Shown: in pieces, positions 52,816 through 62,887 of the stretch
Layout: every line of letters begins with the position of its first letter
Position numbering within the stretch: the first letter of the stretch is position 1
From: Methanohalophilus halophilus
Lineage (GTDB): Archaea > Halobacteriota > Methanosarcinia > Methanosarcinales > Methanosarcinaceae
Direction: 5' to 3'
NCBI RefSeq assembly: GCF_001889405.1
Contig: NZ_CP017921.1
Location: 510,057 to 574,056, forward strand
Length of the DNA stretch: 64,000 nucleotides
Program-made: the position numbers and the translations under genes
The notes under the pieces: model-generated
Seen by the model: only the letters and a program-made list of their open reading frames with translations
Told to the model about the DNA's origin: nothing
Databases searched by the model: none

Positions 52816-53622
52816 ATGGAACGAAATCAGCCAACATTGATGATCAAAATAATCACCACAGTAACCTTTTTAGCAATGGTCATTGTCAATGCACTGGCCA
52901 ATGCTCTCCCGATCAATGGGCTCACTACCGGCCAGCTATCAGATTTCTATCCCAATCTCTTTGCTCCGGCAGGGTGGACCTTTGCAATCTGGGGACTCAT
53001 CTATCTGCTGCTGGCGGGATATACACTGTATCAGCTTGGAGTTTTTCAGGACAATATGGATACTGCCAGAGGTGAATTACTAAATAAAGTAGGAATTCTC
53101 TTCTCAATTTCCTCCATCGCCAACGCTGCCTGGATATTTGCCTGGCACTATAGGGTAATACCATTATCCCTGCTATTGATTGTTGTAATCCTTGTGTGTT
53201 TGATCCTGATAAATCAAAGAATAAACAAAGAACAACTTTCTGCAAAAGAGAAATTGTTTATCGGATTGCCGTTTAGCGTATACTTCGGCTGGATCACAGT
53301 AGCAACCATTGCCAATGCCACTGTTCTTCTTGTCAGCCTGAACTGGCAGGGTTTTGGTTTACCTGAACCCACATGGGCGTCTATTGTGATCATTCTTGGA
53401 TTTATTATCGCAGTCACAACAATGCTAAAGAACAGGGATGTTGCCTATGGCCTTGTTATTGTGTGGGCTTATGCGGGAATATTGTTCAAGCACACCTCAT
53501 CAGATGGATTTGCAGGCCAGTATCCTCTAATTATCAGTATCACAACTGCTTGTATTGGTTTATTACTTCTATCCGAAGTTTATCTATTAATTTCACAAAA
53601 AAGAAATATGGAAGAGATTTGA
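52816..53622 (+). CDS. TspO/MBR-related (tryptophan-rich sensory) membrane protein
   Basis: 268 residues with seven to eight hydrophobic segments; the first part has the family segment LFAPAGWTFAIWGLIYLLLAGY (quoted in part: APAGWTFAIWGLIYLLL). It is longer than classic TspO (about 160 residues) and belongs to the extended group seen in several archaea and bacteria. Function unknown. GGAAAGGAAAT precedes the ATG. Confidence 0.8.
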   Translation: MERNQPTLMIKIITTVTFLAMVIVNALANALPINGLTTGQLSDFYPNLFAPAGWTFAIWGLIYLLLAGYTLYQLGVFQDNMDTARGELLNKVGILFSISSIANAAWIFAWHYRVIPLSLLLIVVILVCLILINQRINKEQLSAKEKLFIGLPFSVYFGWITVATIANATVLLVSLNWQGFGLPEPTWASIVIILGFIIAVTTMLKNRDVAYGLVIVWAYAGILFKHTSSDGFAGQYPLIISITTACIGLLLLSEVYLLISQKRNMEEI

Positions 53623-53656
53623 CAGGAAAATCTTTGATCAAACCAGGAAAATATAT

Positions 53657-54532
53657 TCAGCCGTGGGTAATTGGCTCCAAACCTTGCAAATGCTGCTGAA
53701 TCTCTTCCCTCATACCCTCATCCTTCAAGGCAAAATCCAGCACTGCCTTCACATACTCCACCTTATTGCCGGAATCATACCTTCGGCCGGTAAACTGGTG
53801 AGCATAAACTTTCTGTGAATCGTTGAGTAATCTGATTCCATCGGTCAGCTGGATCTCGCCACCCACGCCTTTGGAAGTCTGCTCGATGCAATCGAATATC
53901 TCCGGAGTGAACACATATCTTCCGATGGCACCAATGTTGGAAGGTGCCTCTTCAACGGCCGGTTTTTCCACGATATCATCCAGGGCATAGAGATATTCAT
54001 CCACAGGACTGCCGCTTATTATCCCGTAACTGCTGACCTTGTCATGTGGCACTTCTTCCACCGCGATCGTGGAGCGGCCGTATTTCTGGAAGACATCGAT
54101 CAACTGACGAGTACAGGGTTTCTCATTGACAATAATATCATCACCCAGCAGCACTGCGAAAGGATCCCCGCTGACATGTTTGCGGGCGGTCATTATGGCA
54201 TCTCCCAGCCCATTGGGTTCCTTCTGGCGGATGTAGTGAATGTCCACCATTGAAGAAATCTCCTGAACCATTTCCAGCATGTCATACTTACCCCGATTCT
54301 TAAGATGCATCTCCAGTTCAGGACAGCCGTCAAAATAATCCTCGATCGCCCGCTTGTTACGCCCGGTTATAAATATGATATCATCTATCCCGGATTCGAT
54401 GGCTTCCTGTACCACATAATGGATAACAGGAGTGTCAATGATCGGCAGCATTTCTTTGGGCATTGATTTTGTGACCGGCAGGAAACGGGTCCCCAGCCCC
54501 GCCACCGGTATTACGGCCTTTTTCACATCCAT
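53657..54532 (-). CDS. galU: UTP-glucose-1-phosphate uridylyltransferase
   Basis: Makes UDP-glucose for surface glycans. 291 residues from the ATG at 54530-54532, which has GAGG 8 bases upstream, rather than an ATG 7 codons earlier. Motifs: VIPVAGLGTRFLPVTKSMPKE (in part GLGTRFLPVTKSMPKE), ITGRNKRAIEDYFD, VLLGDDI, and the C-terminal GRRYDSGNKVEYVKA. Convergent with the TspO-like gene, near aglB. Confidence 0.95.
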   Translation of the reverse strand: MDVKKAVIPVAGLGTRFLPVTKSMPKEMLPIIDTPVIHYVVQEAIESGIDDIIFITGRNKRAIEDYFDGCPELEMHLKNRGKYDMLEMVQEISSMVDIHYIRQKEPNGLGDAIMTARKHVSGDPFAVLLGDDIIVNEKPCTRQLIDVFQKYGRSTIAVEEVPHDKVSSYGIISGSPVDEYLYALDDIVEKPAVEEAPSNIGAIGRYVFTPEIFDCIEQTSKGVGGEIQLTDGIRLLNDSQKVYAHQFTGRRYDSGNKVEYVKAVLDFALKDEGMREEIQQHLQGLEPITHG

Positions 54533-54710
54533 TTCGGTATCCTCGGGTTTCATTTTCTGTTAAGTTTGATGTATCCAATTGATATTAGGTTTTGGTTTTC
54601 AAAATAGAGATTTTTATAAAACAATAATTCGATGGTTTTTTGTATAGCACAACTGTAAAATGCAATCAGAAAAATGAGTATATGAGAATTTCAATAAAAG
54701 GTGTTCACCA

Positions 54711-56018
54711 TTGAAACGATTGAATAAATGTATATTATTACTGTTTATCACCCTGCTACTGGGAATTTCCACAGCCTCTGCTTTTGAAGTGTCTCCTTCA
54801 AACCCGACCGTGGGAGATGAAATTACAATTAGTGGAACCGGGTCTGGAGATTCCGTTGATGCATCTGTGGCTTTTACTAAAAACGTAGATGTAGATAATG
54901 GAGAATATGAGTATAATATAAATGGAGTGGAGATTCCAAGCGGAGATAATCGTTTCACAGTAAGGGCTGAAGGCGTGCAAGATCTCAATGTCCGGGTAAA
55001 AATATTGTTCTGGATTACCAAAAGTGCAGATGCTTCCAGAGATGTAGCAACCGTATCCCAATCCAACGTACCCTCTGGAAATTACAATATCAAAATCGAT
55101 GGTAATGCTGCAAGTGGCCAATCAAATGTGGACCTTACAATTACTGCAACCCAAACTATGGACATAACAGATGGCCAGTTTGAAGAAACTTATTCCACAA
55201 GCAGCATTCCTGCCGGGAATTTCAGAGTTACCGTGGGTGGAGAGACTGAAACTATAACTTTAAGTTCAACTGGTTCCAGCACCTCCAGTGGAAGTAGCGG
55301 AAGCAGCTCTAATACAGGTGGTGGAGGAGATACAACACCCGATGTTGCAAACGGAAATGTGGACGCATCTGAATCCATCACAAAAAGAGTATTCAGTGAG
55401 ATGCCGGTGGAATATCAGTTCTCCCACTCATCCATTCCGGTCAGGTTAATAAACATCACTTCCCGAATAACTGCAATGGAAATACCCGTCAAAGTTGAAG
55501 TCCTGGATGATACTTCCGTAATGGTCAAAAATGATCCCTCTGGAAAAATCTACAAACATCTCAATATCTGGGTAGGCAATACCGGCTTTGCAGTCCCAGA
55601 GAATATCAATTCTGCAACCATTCATTTCAGGGTGGATAATGATTGGATAACTGACAATGATATTGATCCTGACACTATTGTCCTGATGCATTATGAAGAT
55701 ACGACAGATGAATGGACAAAATTGCCTACAGAGCAAGTTTCAAAGAATGAACAGTACACAAATTACCGGGCATCTACACCTCATTTTTCTCCCTTTGCAA
55801 TCAGCGGGCAAATCGACCAGGAAATTATCGAAAATACCACTGATGACACAAACTCCATCAATGAAAGCCAGAATTCAACTGTAAATAGTTCCAATTTTAC
55901 GGATAGCAACTCAACTGGTGAAACAGACAATCAATCTTTTTACACAAATGTATGGATTTTTGGTCTGATACTTACAATATTCGTTGGTATAATTATACTG
56001 AAAATGAGAAGGTCCTGA
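54711..56018 (+). CDS. PGF-pre-PGF domain surface protein
   Basis: 435 residues, TTG start behind GGTG. A signal peptide (1-24, ending STASA), two beta-rich repeats (about 25-180; compare SNVPSGNYNIKIDG with SSIPAGNFRVTVGG), a Ser/Gly/Thr linker (185-215), the PGF-pre-PGF domain (about 220-365, with IPVKVEVLDD, YKHLNIWVGN and PHFSPFAISG), a Asn/Ser/Thr-rich stalk full of glycosylation sequons and a C-terminal membrane helix ending KMRRS. Surface-anchored; ligand unknown. Confidence 0.88.
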   Translation: MKRLNKCILLLFITLLLGISTASAFEVSPSNPTVGDEITISGTGSGDSVDASVAFTKNVDVDNGEYEYNINGVEIPSGDNRFTVRAEGVQDLNVRVKILFWITKSADASRDVATVSQSNVPSGNYNIKIDGNAASGQSNVDLTITATQTMDITDGQFEETYSTSSIPAGNFRVTVGGETETITLSSTGSSTSSGSSGSSSNTGGGGDTTPDVANGNVDASESITKRVFSEMPVEYQFSHSSIPVRLINITSRITAMEIPVKVEVLDDTSVMVKNDPSGKIYKHLNIWVGNTGFAVPENINSATIHFRVDNDWITDNDIDPDTIVLMHYEDTTDEWTKLPTEQVSKNEQYTNYRASTPHFSPFAISGQIDQEIIENTTDDTNSINESQNSTVNSSNFTDSNSTGETDNQSFYTNVWIFGLILTIFVGIIILKMRRS

Positions 56019-56224
56019 AATTGGAAAAACAACCAATTTCATTGCCTGGCAGATTTTTCAGCTACTTTTTTAATTACAATATTATATTTATATAATAACA
56101 CAAGGATAAGGTTTATCACTTTAAAATTTGTTAATATACGATCAAGTAATTGAAAACTATTGGCATGATACGTATTACAAATCATAACCTAAGACCTAAT
56201 CATACATAAAAGGAGCAACTGCTG
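56019..56224 (+). promoter_or_regulatory. Upstream region of the giant surface protein gene
   Basis: 206 AT-rich bases with several TATA-like stretches (around 56085-56105 and 56125-56140) and AAAGGAGCAACTG as ribosome binding site just before the start. No gene is seen. Confidence 0.4.
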
Positions 56225-59200
56225 ATGAGAATATTAAAGAACGGGCTAATGATATTGTTTTTATTATTGGCTTCAACTGCAATGCTGGGTTCAGGTATTG
56301 CGGGCGCAGAATCGAATGATGAATATATAATGAATATTACCGTGGGGGATACAAATTATCTAAAATTTGCCGATCATTCCCAGGGCAGTAACGGAAACTG
56401 GATTGCATTGGAAGGAGGAAACGATTTCAAACTGCCTTCTCCAATGGAATTCACCTACAACGGTATCAATGACTCTCATTTCGACCTAGGAGGAAATACT
56501 GTTGCCATAGAATTATATGTGGATGAATATACCAATCATACCATAAGTTATCCCTATGCAACACATCAAATGTACACCAATATAAGTGGTAAAAACGATG
56601 TATCTTTTTCTTTTGATGGTTCAACACATTTTGCTAATAAAGAAATAGGTGTAATGCTGATCAAAACAAACGTATCAGAATTAGCCACCATTTTCAATGG
56701 ACTAAATGAAGGGAAAACCAGTCAGGAAGATCTCCAAGAATTAATAGTCAATTTAACAGAAGATATTAGTCTTGACGGTAATGGAGACTTTGAGATAGAC
56801 TATAAGACACTTGCTGCAGATGACTATATAGTGCTCATGGCTATCCCTGATGAAAACGTGATACTTTCAGCCACTGCCTTCACAGTTCTGGAATACGATT
56901 CAACCACTTCAGTATCTGCCAATGAAGATAACGTGGCTGTTAATTTCGATCTCCTGAATGCACCTGCTTCCCAGTATACCTACGATGCAATCCTGATCAA
57001 GGAAAGTGAATACAAAGCAGACGTATTCATGCAATTCAACGGAACTTCCGATGGGCTCAATGCATCTGTAAACGGCAATCCTGTTGTGGATGGATTATCC
57101 CTTGTGGGTCTGGACATTTCAAACCCAACCACTTCCGATTTGAAGAACATGAGTGGTATTGAAAATATCGCAGCTGTAGAAAATACATCTTTTTCAAATG
57201 CTACAACTCTAAATCTACCAACCACCGGTTTATCTGCAGGCAACTACCTTCTGTTTACAACTGCCAGATCAGGAAGCGATCTGCTTGCCTTCAACCAGTC
57301 CGAGGTAGACCTGACTAACTATGATTTTGATTTCAGTGTTGATGTTACTACATCCCAAACCGTAGAGCAGAATGAAAGTGCGGAGTATCTACTGACACTG
57401 ACAAATACCGGAAATATAGAGGACACAATAAGTCTCAGCGCATCCAGCAGCAAAGCAGAGTTAAATGAAACTTCAGTTAATCTGGCTGTGGGAGAAAGTG
57501 CTCACGTGAAAATGAATGTACGCAGCACCGATATTGGTGAACATTCAATTAATGTCATGGCAGAAGGTTCTGAATACAAGAAGAATATCAACACCAAAAC
57601 CACAGTAATCGATGCTCTGGACATCCGTGTAGATTCTACCACAAAAGCGGTTCTTAATAATACTGATGTAGATTACGTAATAACCATTGAGAACACCGGT
57701 AATAAAGAACACACATTTGACTTGAATTCAATTTCAGATGTTGGCTCATTATCAGACAATAATGTAACAGTTGATGCAGGACATTCAACTGATGTGACCT
57801 TCACTGCAAACAGCTCGACTGTAGGCACCTACACTTCAACAATCACCGCAACAGATGATGCTGAATCATCAATCACACAAACTCTGAGTCTTGTAACCAA
57901 AGTGAATCAGAAAGACATTTATGGTGTATCGGCATCTTCCAGTCCTCTGGAACAGGTTGTCAATACAACAGAAAATGCTACCTATGCGGTAACCATTACT
58001 AACAATGGTAACACAGATGATACCTATAACCTCAGTGTAGTGAACCTGCAGGCAGATTACGCATCCCTTAATAAATCATCTGTTCCCCTGGATGCGGGTG
58101 AATCGGAAACAATACTCTTGAATGTATCTTCCGAATATGGTGGTACATATGATGTTATAATGGTAGCACAATCCCAGAAATCTGCTGAATATGACAGTGT
58201 CATAACAACAACCAAGGTCAAGGATTACGGATTGACACTCTCCGCCGACTCCTATACTGCAACATCAAAACCCGGTGAAACCGTCAACTACACCTTAACC
58301 CTCAAAAACACGGGTAATGTAGAGGATAACTTCACACTCAGCAATACCACCAATGCTGATACCCTGATAATGCCTGATGCAATCAACAACCTGGCAGCTG
58401 GGGACACAGCAACCTTTGACGTGTCACTTTCCAATTCAACACCTGCAGATGTAACTGCAACAATAAATACCAGTTCCGAAGGAGATAACAAAGTAAACAC
58501 ATCTCTTGAACTTGACCTTGTCGTTGAAAAAGCAGATCGCTATGGAGTGGCTCTTTCAATTGACCCTGTTTCCGATACAATGGAGATAACGGATACAAAA
58601 TCCTACACTCTCAAGATCAAGAATACGGGTAATGTGGAAGATACCTTCAATCTTTCAACAACTTCCAACTACACAACACTTGATTCAGAAACCATAACTC
58701 TGGCTGCCGGAGAAGCCGGCTATACCCAGATGACAGTAGGAGACATAAATGAAACCGGCACATACACCATGCCTGTAAGTGTTGTTTCAGATACGGATGA
58801 AAATGCCGATGCTCAAAAGACAGCCTTTATTGAAGTTGTAGAAGCGGTTTCAATGAAAGTAACTCCTGCCACACAGACAGTGACTGGCAATGAAACTGCA
58901 GAATATGTGGTAAAGGTTACCAATACCGGTGCACAGACACACACCTACAATCTGGAAGTATCTGAAAATTCATCCAACACAACCGCAGTACTAAACGGAG
59001 TAAACATAGTAACCATTCCCGACCTGGCTGTGGGAGAATCTGAAGAAATTGATTTCATCTTCAACAATACAGGTAGTGCAGACAGACTTATTGAAGCCAC
59101 ACTTCTGGCAAGTGTTGATGATGCAGAAGACAAAAACACAACTGCTGTTGCAAGTGCTCTGTATCTGAAAGAAGATGTATATGGTGTGTCCATAGAGGCT

Positions 59201-61138
59201 GATGAGGACAAACAAGCCATTAAATCCGGAAAGAATGCTACCTATTTCCTCACAGTCAGCAATCTCGGTAATACCAATGATACGTTCAATCTGACGACTA
59301 CAGGAGAGAATGTCAGTCTTGTCGAGTCACTAGAGCTGAATGCAAGTGGAACTGCAGGCAGTAAGGAAGTTGTCACTGTCGATCACTGGCCAACTTCTAC
59401 TGGAGCACATAAAATAGAGGTGACCGTTAATTCCACAAATGCAACCGATACTGTGAAACTGATCACAAGAGTTGTCAAAGTAGAAGAAGATAGCCTCAGC
59501 AACAGTGAAGTTGATGATAAATCCACTGTCACAAATTCAACTGTTACCAACTCCGAGATCAAGAATTCCCTTGTTACAAGCTCCACAATAACCGGCTCTG
59601 AGGTCAAGGATTCTGTGGTGAACAGCAGTACAGTCATTGATTCCGAACTCAAAACTTTGGAAATCAATGATGGATATGTAAAGGCAAACCTGATCTACAA
59701 CGGAACCATCATTATCGATGAGACCGAATATGAGGTCAACGAGCCTGAAGGAATTACCTTTGATGATCTAGTAGAAGGTACCGATGACCTGGACAGTAGT
59801 ATTTCAGGAGTTGGAGGCGAAGAGACTACAGTCGAAGCCAGGAATTCCGGTGTAAAACTGACAATCGGAAACAATAAGAGTATTGTCGGAGGTTCAATTA
59901 AGGTTCAAAAGACCAAAACGCCTTCAAAAGGAGTAGGAGAACCTGATTTCCAGTCTTCGGGATCATTCCTCAAATTCGATGAAAGTGAAAACGTCAATGA
60001 TTCCATGGAATATGTTTTCATCAACATGAGTTATGATGAAGATGAACTTGGAAATATTGAAGAAAATGATCTCCAACCCTACTGGTACGATGAAGATAAC
60101 AGCAAATGGGTTGTCTTGCAACCTGGAAATCCTGAATTCTGTCTGGATACCGGTGTAAATACTGATGAGAACTACGTCTGGGCCAAAGTAGAGCACTTTT
60201 CGACCTATTCAATGGGAACACCTGTTGATGATACCCCCACTGATGATGACGACTCATCCTCAAGCGGAGGAAGTTCTTCCGGTGGCGGTGGCGGAGCTGC
60301 TTCCAGTGGCGAACCTTATGCCAACGTTGAACTGAAAATGGTGGATAAAGTCTATACTGCCAAAGATATGCAAACGGAATATGATTTTGCAGAATTTAAT
60401 GGTCCAGTAAAGACCGTTGCCTTTACTCCAACTGTCAACGCAGGATATGTCAATGTCATTGTCGAAGTCCTGAAAGACACTTCCACACTGGTAGATACTG
60501 AACCATCAGGCCTTGTGTACAGGAATCTAAACATCTGGACCGGTTCAAGGGTTTACGAAGATGTGATAGAGGACGCAACGATCTCCTTCAGTGTAAATAA
60601 GACATGGCTGGATGAAAATGACGTGGACAGCGCAAACATCAGATTGATGAGATATACCACTGAATGGACCGAACTGCCAACCACAGTGACAGAAGAAGAT
60701 GAAGATAAGGTGTACTATACCGCAAACACCGAAGGATTCTCCAATTTTGCAATCGTGGCTGACACAACTTCTGCACCGGTTACAGAACCAGTAGACACAG
60801 AAGCTGAATTCACAGCAACTCCTGTAGAAGGACAGAGTCCCCTGGAAGTGAAATTCACGTTCGAATCCGACAATGCTGACTCCTGGTTATGGGAATTTGG
60901 TGATGGTAACACATCTAACCAGCAAAACCCCACACACACCTATGAAGAATCCGGCACCTACACTGTTGTACTGACAGTTGAGGGCGAAGGTGGAGTCGAT
61001 GTTGTGGAGAAGACAGACCTGATCACAGTAGCTGCACAGGAAGAGCCAGATGAGCCAGCGACCCCCGGCTTTGAAGCAATCTTTGCCATTGCAGGATTGC
61101 TGGCAGTAGCAGGTTTCTTGAGAAGGAGACAACTCTAA
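56225..61138 (+). CDS. Giant multi-domain surface protein with PGF-CTERM
   Basis: 1637 residues; GGAG precedes the ATG. Order: signal peptide (1-29); an N-terminal methanogen domain (about 30-350); seven Ig/CARDB-like repeats of about 100 residues (368-1085), each with the signature T-N-T-G-N-x-x-D-T-F/Y-x-L; a short stretch of 7-8-residue NS-x-V repeats (about 1092-1143, such as STVTNSTVTNSEIKNS); a domain to about 1340; Ser/Gly linker; a PGF-pre-PGF domain (1360-1512); a PKD domain (1522-1605, WEFGDGNTSNQQNPTHTY); and a PGF-CTERM tail (TPGFEAIFAIAGLLAVAGF then LRRRQL) for archaeosortase. Acidic and rich in sequons. Probably a stalked adhesin or envelope component. Confidence 0.9.
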   Translation: MRILKNGLMILFLLLASTAMLGSGIAGAESNDEYIMNITVGDTNYLKFADHSQGSNGNWIALEGGNDFKLPSPMEFTYNGINDSHFDLGGNTVAIELYVDEYTNHTISYPYATHQMYTNISGKNDVSFSFDGSTHFANKEIGVMLIKTNVSELATIFNGLNEGKTSQEDLQELIVNLTEDISLDGNGDFEIDYKTLAADDYIVLMAIPDENVILSATAFTVLEYDSTTSVSANEDNVAVNFDLLNAPASQYTYDAILIKESEYKADVFMQFNGTSDGLNASVNGNPVVDGLSLVGLDISNPTTSDLKNMSGIENIAAVENTSFSNATTLNLPTTGLSAGNYLLFTTARSGSDLLAFNQSEVDLTNYDFDFSVDVTTSQTVEQNESAEYLLTLTNTGNIEDTISLSASSSKAELNETSVNLAVGESAHVKMNVRSTDIGEHSINVMAEGSEYKKNINTKTTVIDALDIRVDSTTKAVLNNTDVDYVITIENTGNKEHTFDLNSISDVGSLSDNNVTVDAGHSTDVTFTANSSTVGTYTSTITATDDAESSITQTLSLVTKVNQKDIYGVSASSSPLEQVVNTTENATYAVTITNNGNTDDTYNLSVVNLQADYASLNKSSVPLDAGESETILLNVSSEYGGTYDVIMVAQSQKSAEYDSVITTTKVKDYGLTLSADSYTATSKPGETVNYTLTLKNTGNVEDNFTLSNTTNADTLIMPDAINNLAAGDTATFDVSLSNSTPADVTATINTSSEGDNKVNTSLELDLVVEKADRYGVALSIDPVSDTMEITDTKSYTLKIKNTGNVEDTFNLSTTSNYTTLDSETITLAAGEAGYTQMTVGDINETGTYTMPVSVVSDTDENADAQKTAFIEVVEAVSMKVTPATQTVTGNETAEYVVKVTNTGAQTHTYNLEVSENSSNTTAVLNGVNIVTIPDLAVGESEEIDFIFNNTGSADRLIEATLLASVDDAEDKNTTAVASALYLKEDVYGVSIEADEDKQAIKSGKNATYFLTVSNLGNTNDTFNLTTTGENVSLVESLELNASGTAGSKEVVTVDHWPTSTGAHKIEVTVNSTNATDTVKLITRVVKVEEDSLSNSEVDDKSTVTNSTVTNSEIKNSLVTSSTITGSEVKDSVVNSSTVIDSELKTLEINDGYVKANLIYNGTIIIDETEYEVNEPEGITFDDLVEGTDDLDSSISGVGGEETTVEARNSGVKLTIGNNKSIVGGSIKVQKTKTPSKGVGEPDFQSSGSFLKFDESENVNDSMEYVFINMSYDEDELGNIEENDLQPYWYDEDNSKWVVLQPGNPEFCLDTGVNTDENYVWAKVEHFSTYSMGTPVDDTPTDDDDSSSSGGSSSGGGGGAASSGEPYANVELKMVDKVYTAKDMQTEYDFAEFNGPVKTVAFTPTVNAGYVNVIVEVLKDTSTLVDTEPSGLVYRNLNIWTGSRVYEDVIEDATISFSVNKTWLDENDVDSANIRLMRYTTEWTELPTTVTEEDEDKVYYTANTEGFSNFAIVADTTSAPVTEPVDTEAEFTATPVEGQSPLEVKFTFESDNADSWLWEFGDGNTSNQQNPTHTYEESGTYTVVLTVEGEGGVDVVEKTDLITVAAQEEPDEPATPGFEAIFAIAGLLAVAGFLRRRQL

Positions 61139-61178
61139 TTGAATGAAGGTGCAGAGTAAAACCTGCACCTTCTCAATT
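61137..61178 (+). terminator. Long hairpin after the giant surface protein gene
   Basis: GAAGGTGCAG pairs with CTGCACCTTC (10 bp) and the outer AATTGA with TCAATT, with a 2-base bulge; the stem begins at the stop codon. No T-run follows at once, so it may stabilise the mRNA end rather than terminate. Confidence 0.6.
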
Positions 61179-61255
61179 GAAAGGAATTATGGAGAAAAAG
61201 CAATAGAAATCAAAACCTTTTAATAGTAACATTATAATCTAATTACAGGAACTTC

Positions 61256-61524
61256 AGAGGATAATCATGCTTACAAGCGTAATTTCAACAACCAGTGCAA
61301 TTTCTTCCGCAGCAGGTGCCATTTCAATGACCACAGGCATCGGACTGCCGGAATACGGCGTACTGGCAGTGATCGGTCTTATTCTATTATTATCAGCCAA
61401 AGAGATACTTTCTGCGTCCAGTAAATGGAACAAGACACTCAATACTTCACTTAATATGGGAATAATGCCTCTGCTCGTTGCCTTTGTTGCCATAGTGGTG
61501 TTCAAGGTAGCAGAAATAGTGTGA
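61256..61524 (+). repeat. Tandem duplicated gene unit, copy 1
   Basis: The segment from AGAGGATAATCATG to the stop codon is repeated at 61676-61944, 420 bases further on. The flanking promoter and 3' sequences are not similar, so conservation covers just the ribosome binding site and coding part. Confidence 0.85.
61267..61524 (+). CDS. Small membrane protein, copy 1 of tandem pair
   Basis: 85 residues. A Ser/Thr/Ala/Ile-rich N-terminus (MLTSVISTTSAISSAAGAIS) is followed by two membrane helices (about 27-45 with GVLAVIGLILLLSA, and 64-84). I do not recognise the family. T-rich terminator-like sequence follows (61530-61565). It lies after the giant surface protein with its own TATA-like box (CTTTTAATAG at about 61217). 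Confidence 0.8.
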   Translation: MLTSVISTTSAISSAAGAISMTTGIGLPEYGVLAVIGLILLLSAKEILSASSKWNKTLNTSLNMGIMPLLVAFVAIVVFKVAEIV

Positions 61525-61675
61525 ATTTCCTTTACAACTCTTTTTTACCTCGTTTTACTTTTTTTCATTGGACTACAATTCCGATCCGACAAATAATCTG
61601 CGATGTCCCATAAATTTGCAGTGAGCAAAAAGCTTTAATAAATATAATTCTATTATTATGTAAACAGAAAAATCT

Positions 61676-61944
61676 AGAGGATAATCATGCTTACAAGTGT
61701 AATATCAACAACCAGTGCAATTTCTTCCGCAGCAGGTGCCATTTCAATGACCACAGGCATCGGACTGCCGGAATATGGAGTACTGGCAGTAATCGGCCTT
61801 ATTCTATTATTGTCAGCCAAAGAGATACTGTCTGCGTCCAGTAAATGGAACAAGACATTGAATACTTCACTTAATATGGGTATAATTCCTCTGCTAGTGG
61901 CCTTTACCGCTATAGTGGTATTCAAGGTAGCAGAAATTGTGTAA
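61676..61944 (+). repeat. Tandem duplicated gene unit, copy 2
   Basis: Second copy of the unit at 61256-61524. Differences are mostly silent third-position changes. Confidence 0.85.
61687..61944 (+). CDS. Small membrane protein, copy 2 of tandem pair
   Basis: 85 residues, differing from copy 1 at two positions only (Met to Ile in the NMGI-x-PLL segment, Val to Thr in AF-x-AIVV). Own TATA-like box TTTAATAAATATA at about 61634-61646, and a T-rich stretch with TTTTTTTT after the stop (61946-61990). Two separately transcribed copies suggest a need for high amount or different regulation. Confidence 0.8.
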   Translation: MLTSVISTTSAISSAAGAISMTTGIGLPEYGVLAVIGLILLLSAKEILSASSKWNKTLNTSLNMGIIPLLVAFTAIVVFKVAEIV

Positions 61945-62050
61945 TTTTTACTCCAATCTCTTTTTCCACTTAATCTTTACTTTTTTTTGAAAAATTCAGA
62001 CCTGGATTTGAGCTTCACGTCTATTCTATAGACATATTATTGTTAGCTAT

Positions 62051-62887
62051 TCAGAACAGACCCAAACCGGGACCCAGGTGCGGGATTATGGCAAACAGGA
62101 ATACATTTACAAAACCGTGTGTAAATGATACAAAAGAGATACTGTGCGTCCTGAGGAACATATAACCCAGAATCAGTCCTGCAAATGCTGTCATAAGTAC
62201 TTCTAAAGGGGCACCATAGCCCGAGTGCATTACACCAAACAACAAACTGGTTATTATTAATCCCGGCCAGATACCAAAAGTTTCTACAAGTCTGGTCTGC
62301 AGGATGTACCTGAAGATCAATTCTTCGACAAATCCTACAAAAAGCACCATTACCAGAGAGATCTTGAGGATGCTGATAAATGAGAGGTCCGGTACCAAAT
62401 AATCACTTGCAATAATTGCATATTCACCCTGGGCAATTGCAACTGCAACCAGGATTGCCAGAGTAACATAGAGAAGCCACATCCTGTTTGCTTTGAGAAA
62501 ACCGAAAGCTTTCAGAGTAAAATCCTGTTCCTTGGCAACCAGGTAGACAGGAATAATAAGAGGGGCGTAGATGAATACGAATACGTACAGGGTTGTTTCG
62601 AAAAAGATAGGCATGGAGATATTTACCAATCTCAGCAGGGGCAATAATAGCAAGGCCTGAAAGGCCATTGTAACCTGCCTGTTATCAAAAAAGATGGATG
62701 CCAGAGGAAGACCTACAATTAAACCCACGTGGATACAGATGGAAAGATAATCCATTTCGACAAAAAGTAACATTTCTGCCAGCATAATGAGCAGTATTGG
62801 CACCATAATTACAGCTGAATTCCGGTTAAACTGTACATCTGACAGATCCGGTAAAGCCACATTTTTGAATGGATGAAGTTCAGTCAT
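62051..62887 (-). CDS. CPBP family intramembrane metalloprotease (CAAX-type)
   Basis: 278 residues with about eight membrane segments. The active-site motifs are FVEELIFRYIL (EExxxR, near 187-197), FGVMHSGYG and the final FTHGFVNVF. Known members process prenylated or signal-peptide-like substrates; archaeal roles are unknown. It overlaps the DUF1616 gene by 8 bases and is translated after it. Confidence 0.9.
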   Translation of the reverse strand: MTELHPFKNVALPDLSDVQFNRNSAVIMVPILLIMLAEMLLFVEMDYLSICIHVGLIVGLPLASIFFDNRQVTMAFQALLLLPLLRLVNISMPIFFETTLYVFVFIYAPLIIPVYLVAKEQDFTLKAFGFLKANRMWLLYVTLAILVAVAIAQGEYAIIASDYLVPDLSFISILKISLVMVLFVGFVEELIFRYILQTRLVETFGIWPGLIITSLLFGVMHSGYGAPLEVLMTAFAGLILGYMFLRTHSISFVSFTHGFVNVFLFAIIPHLGPGLGLF

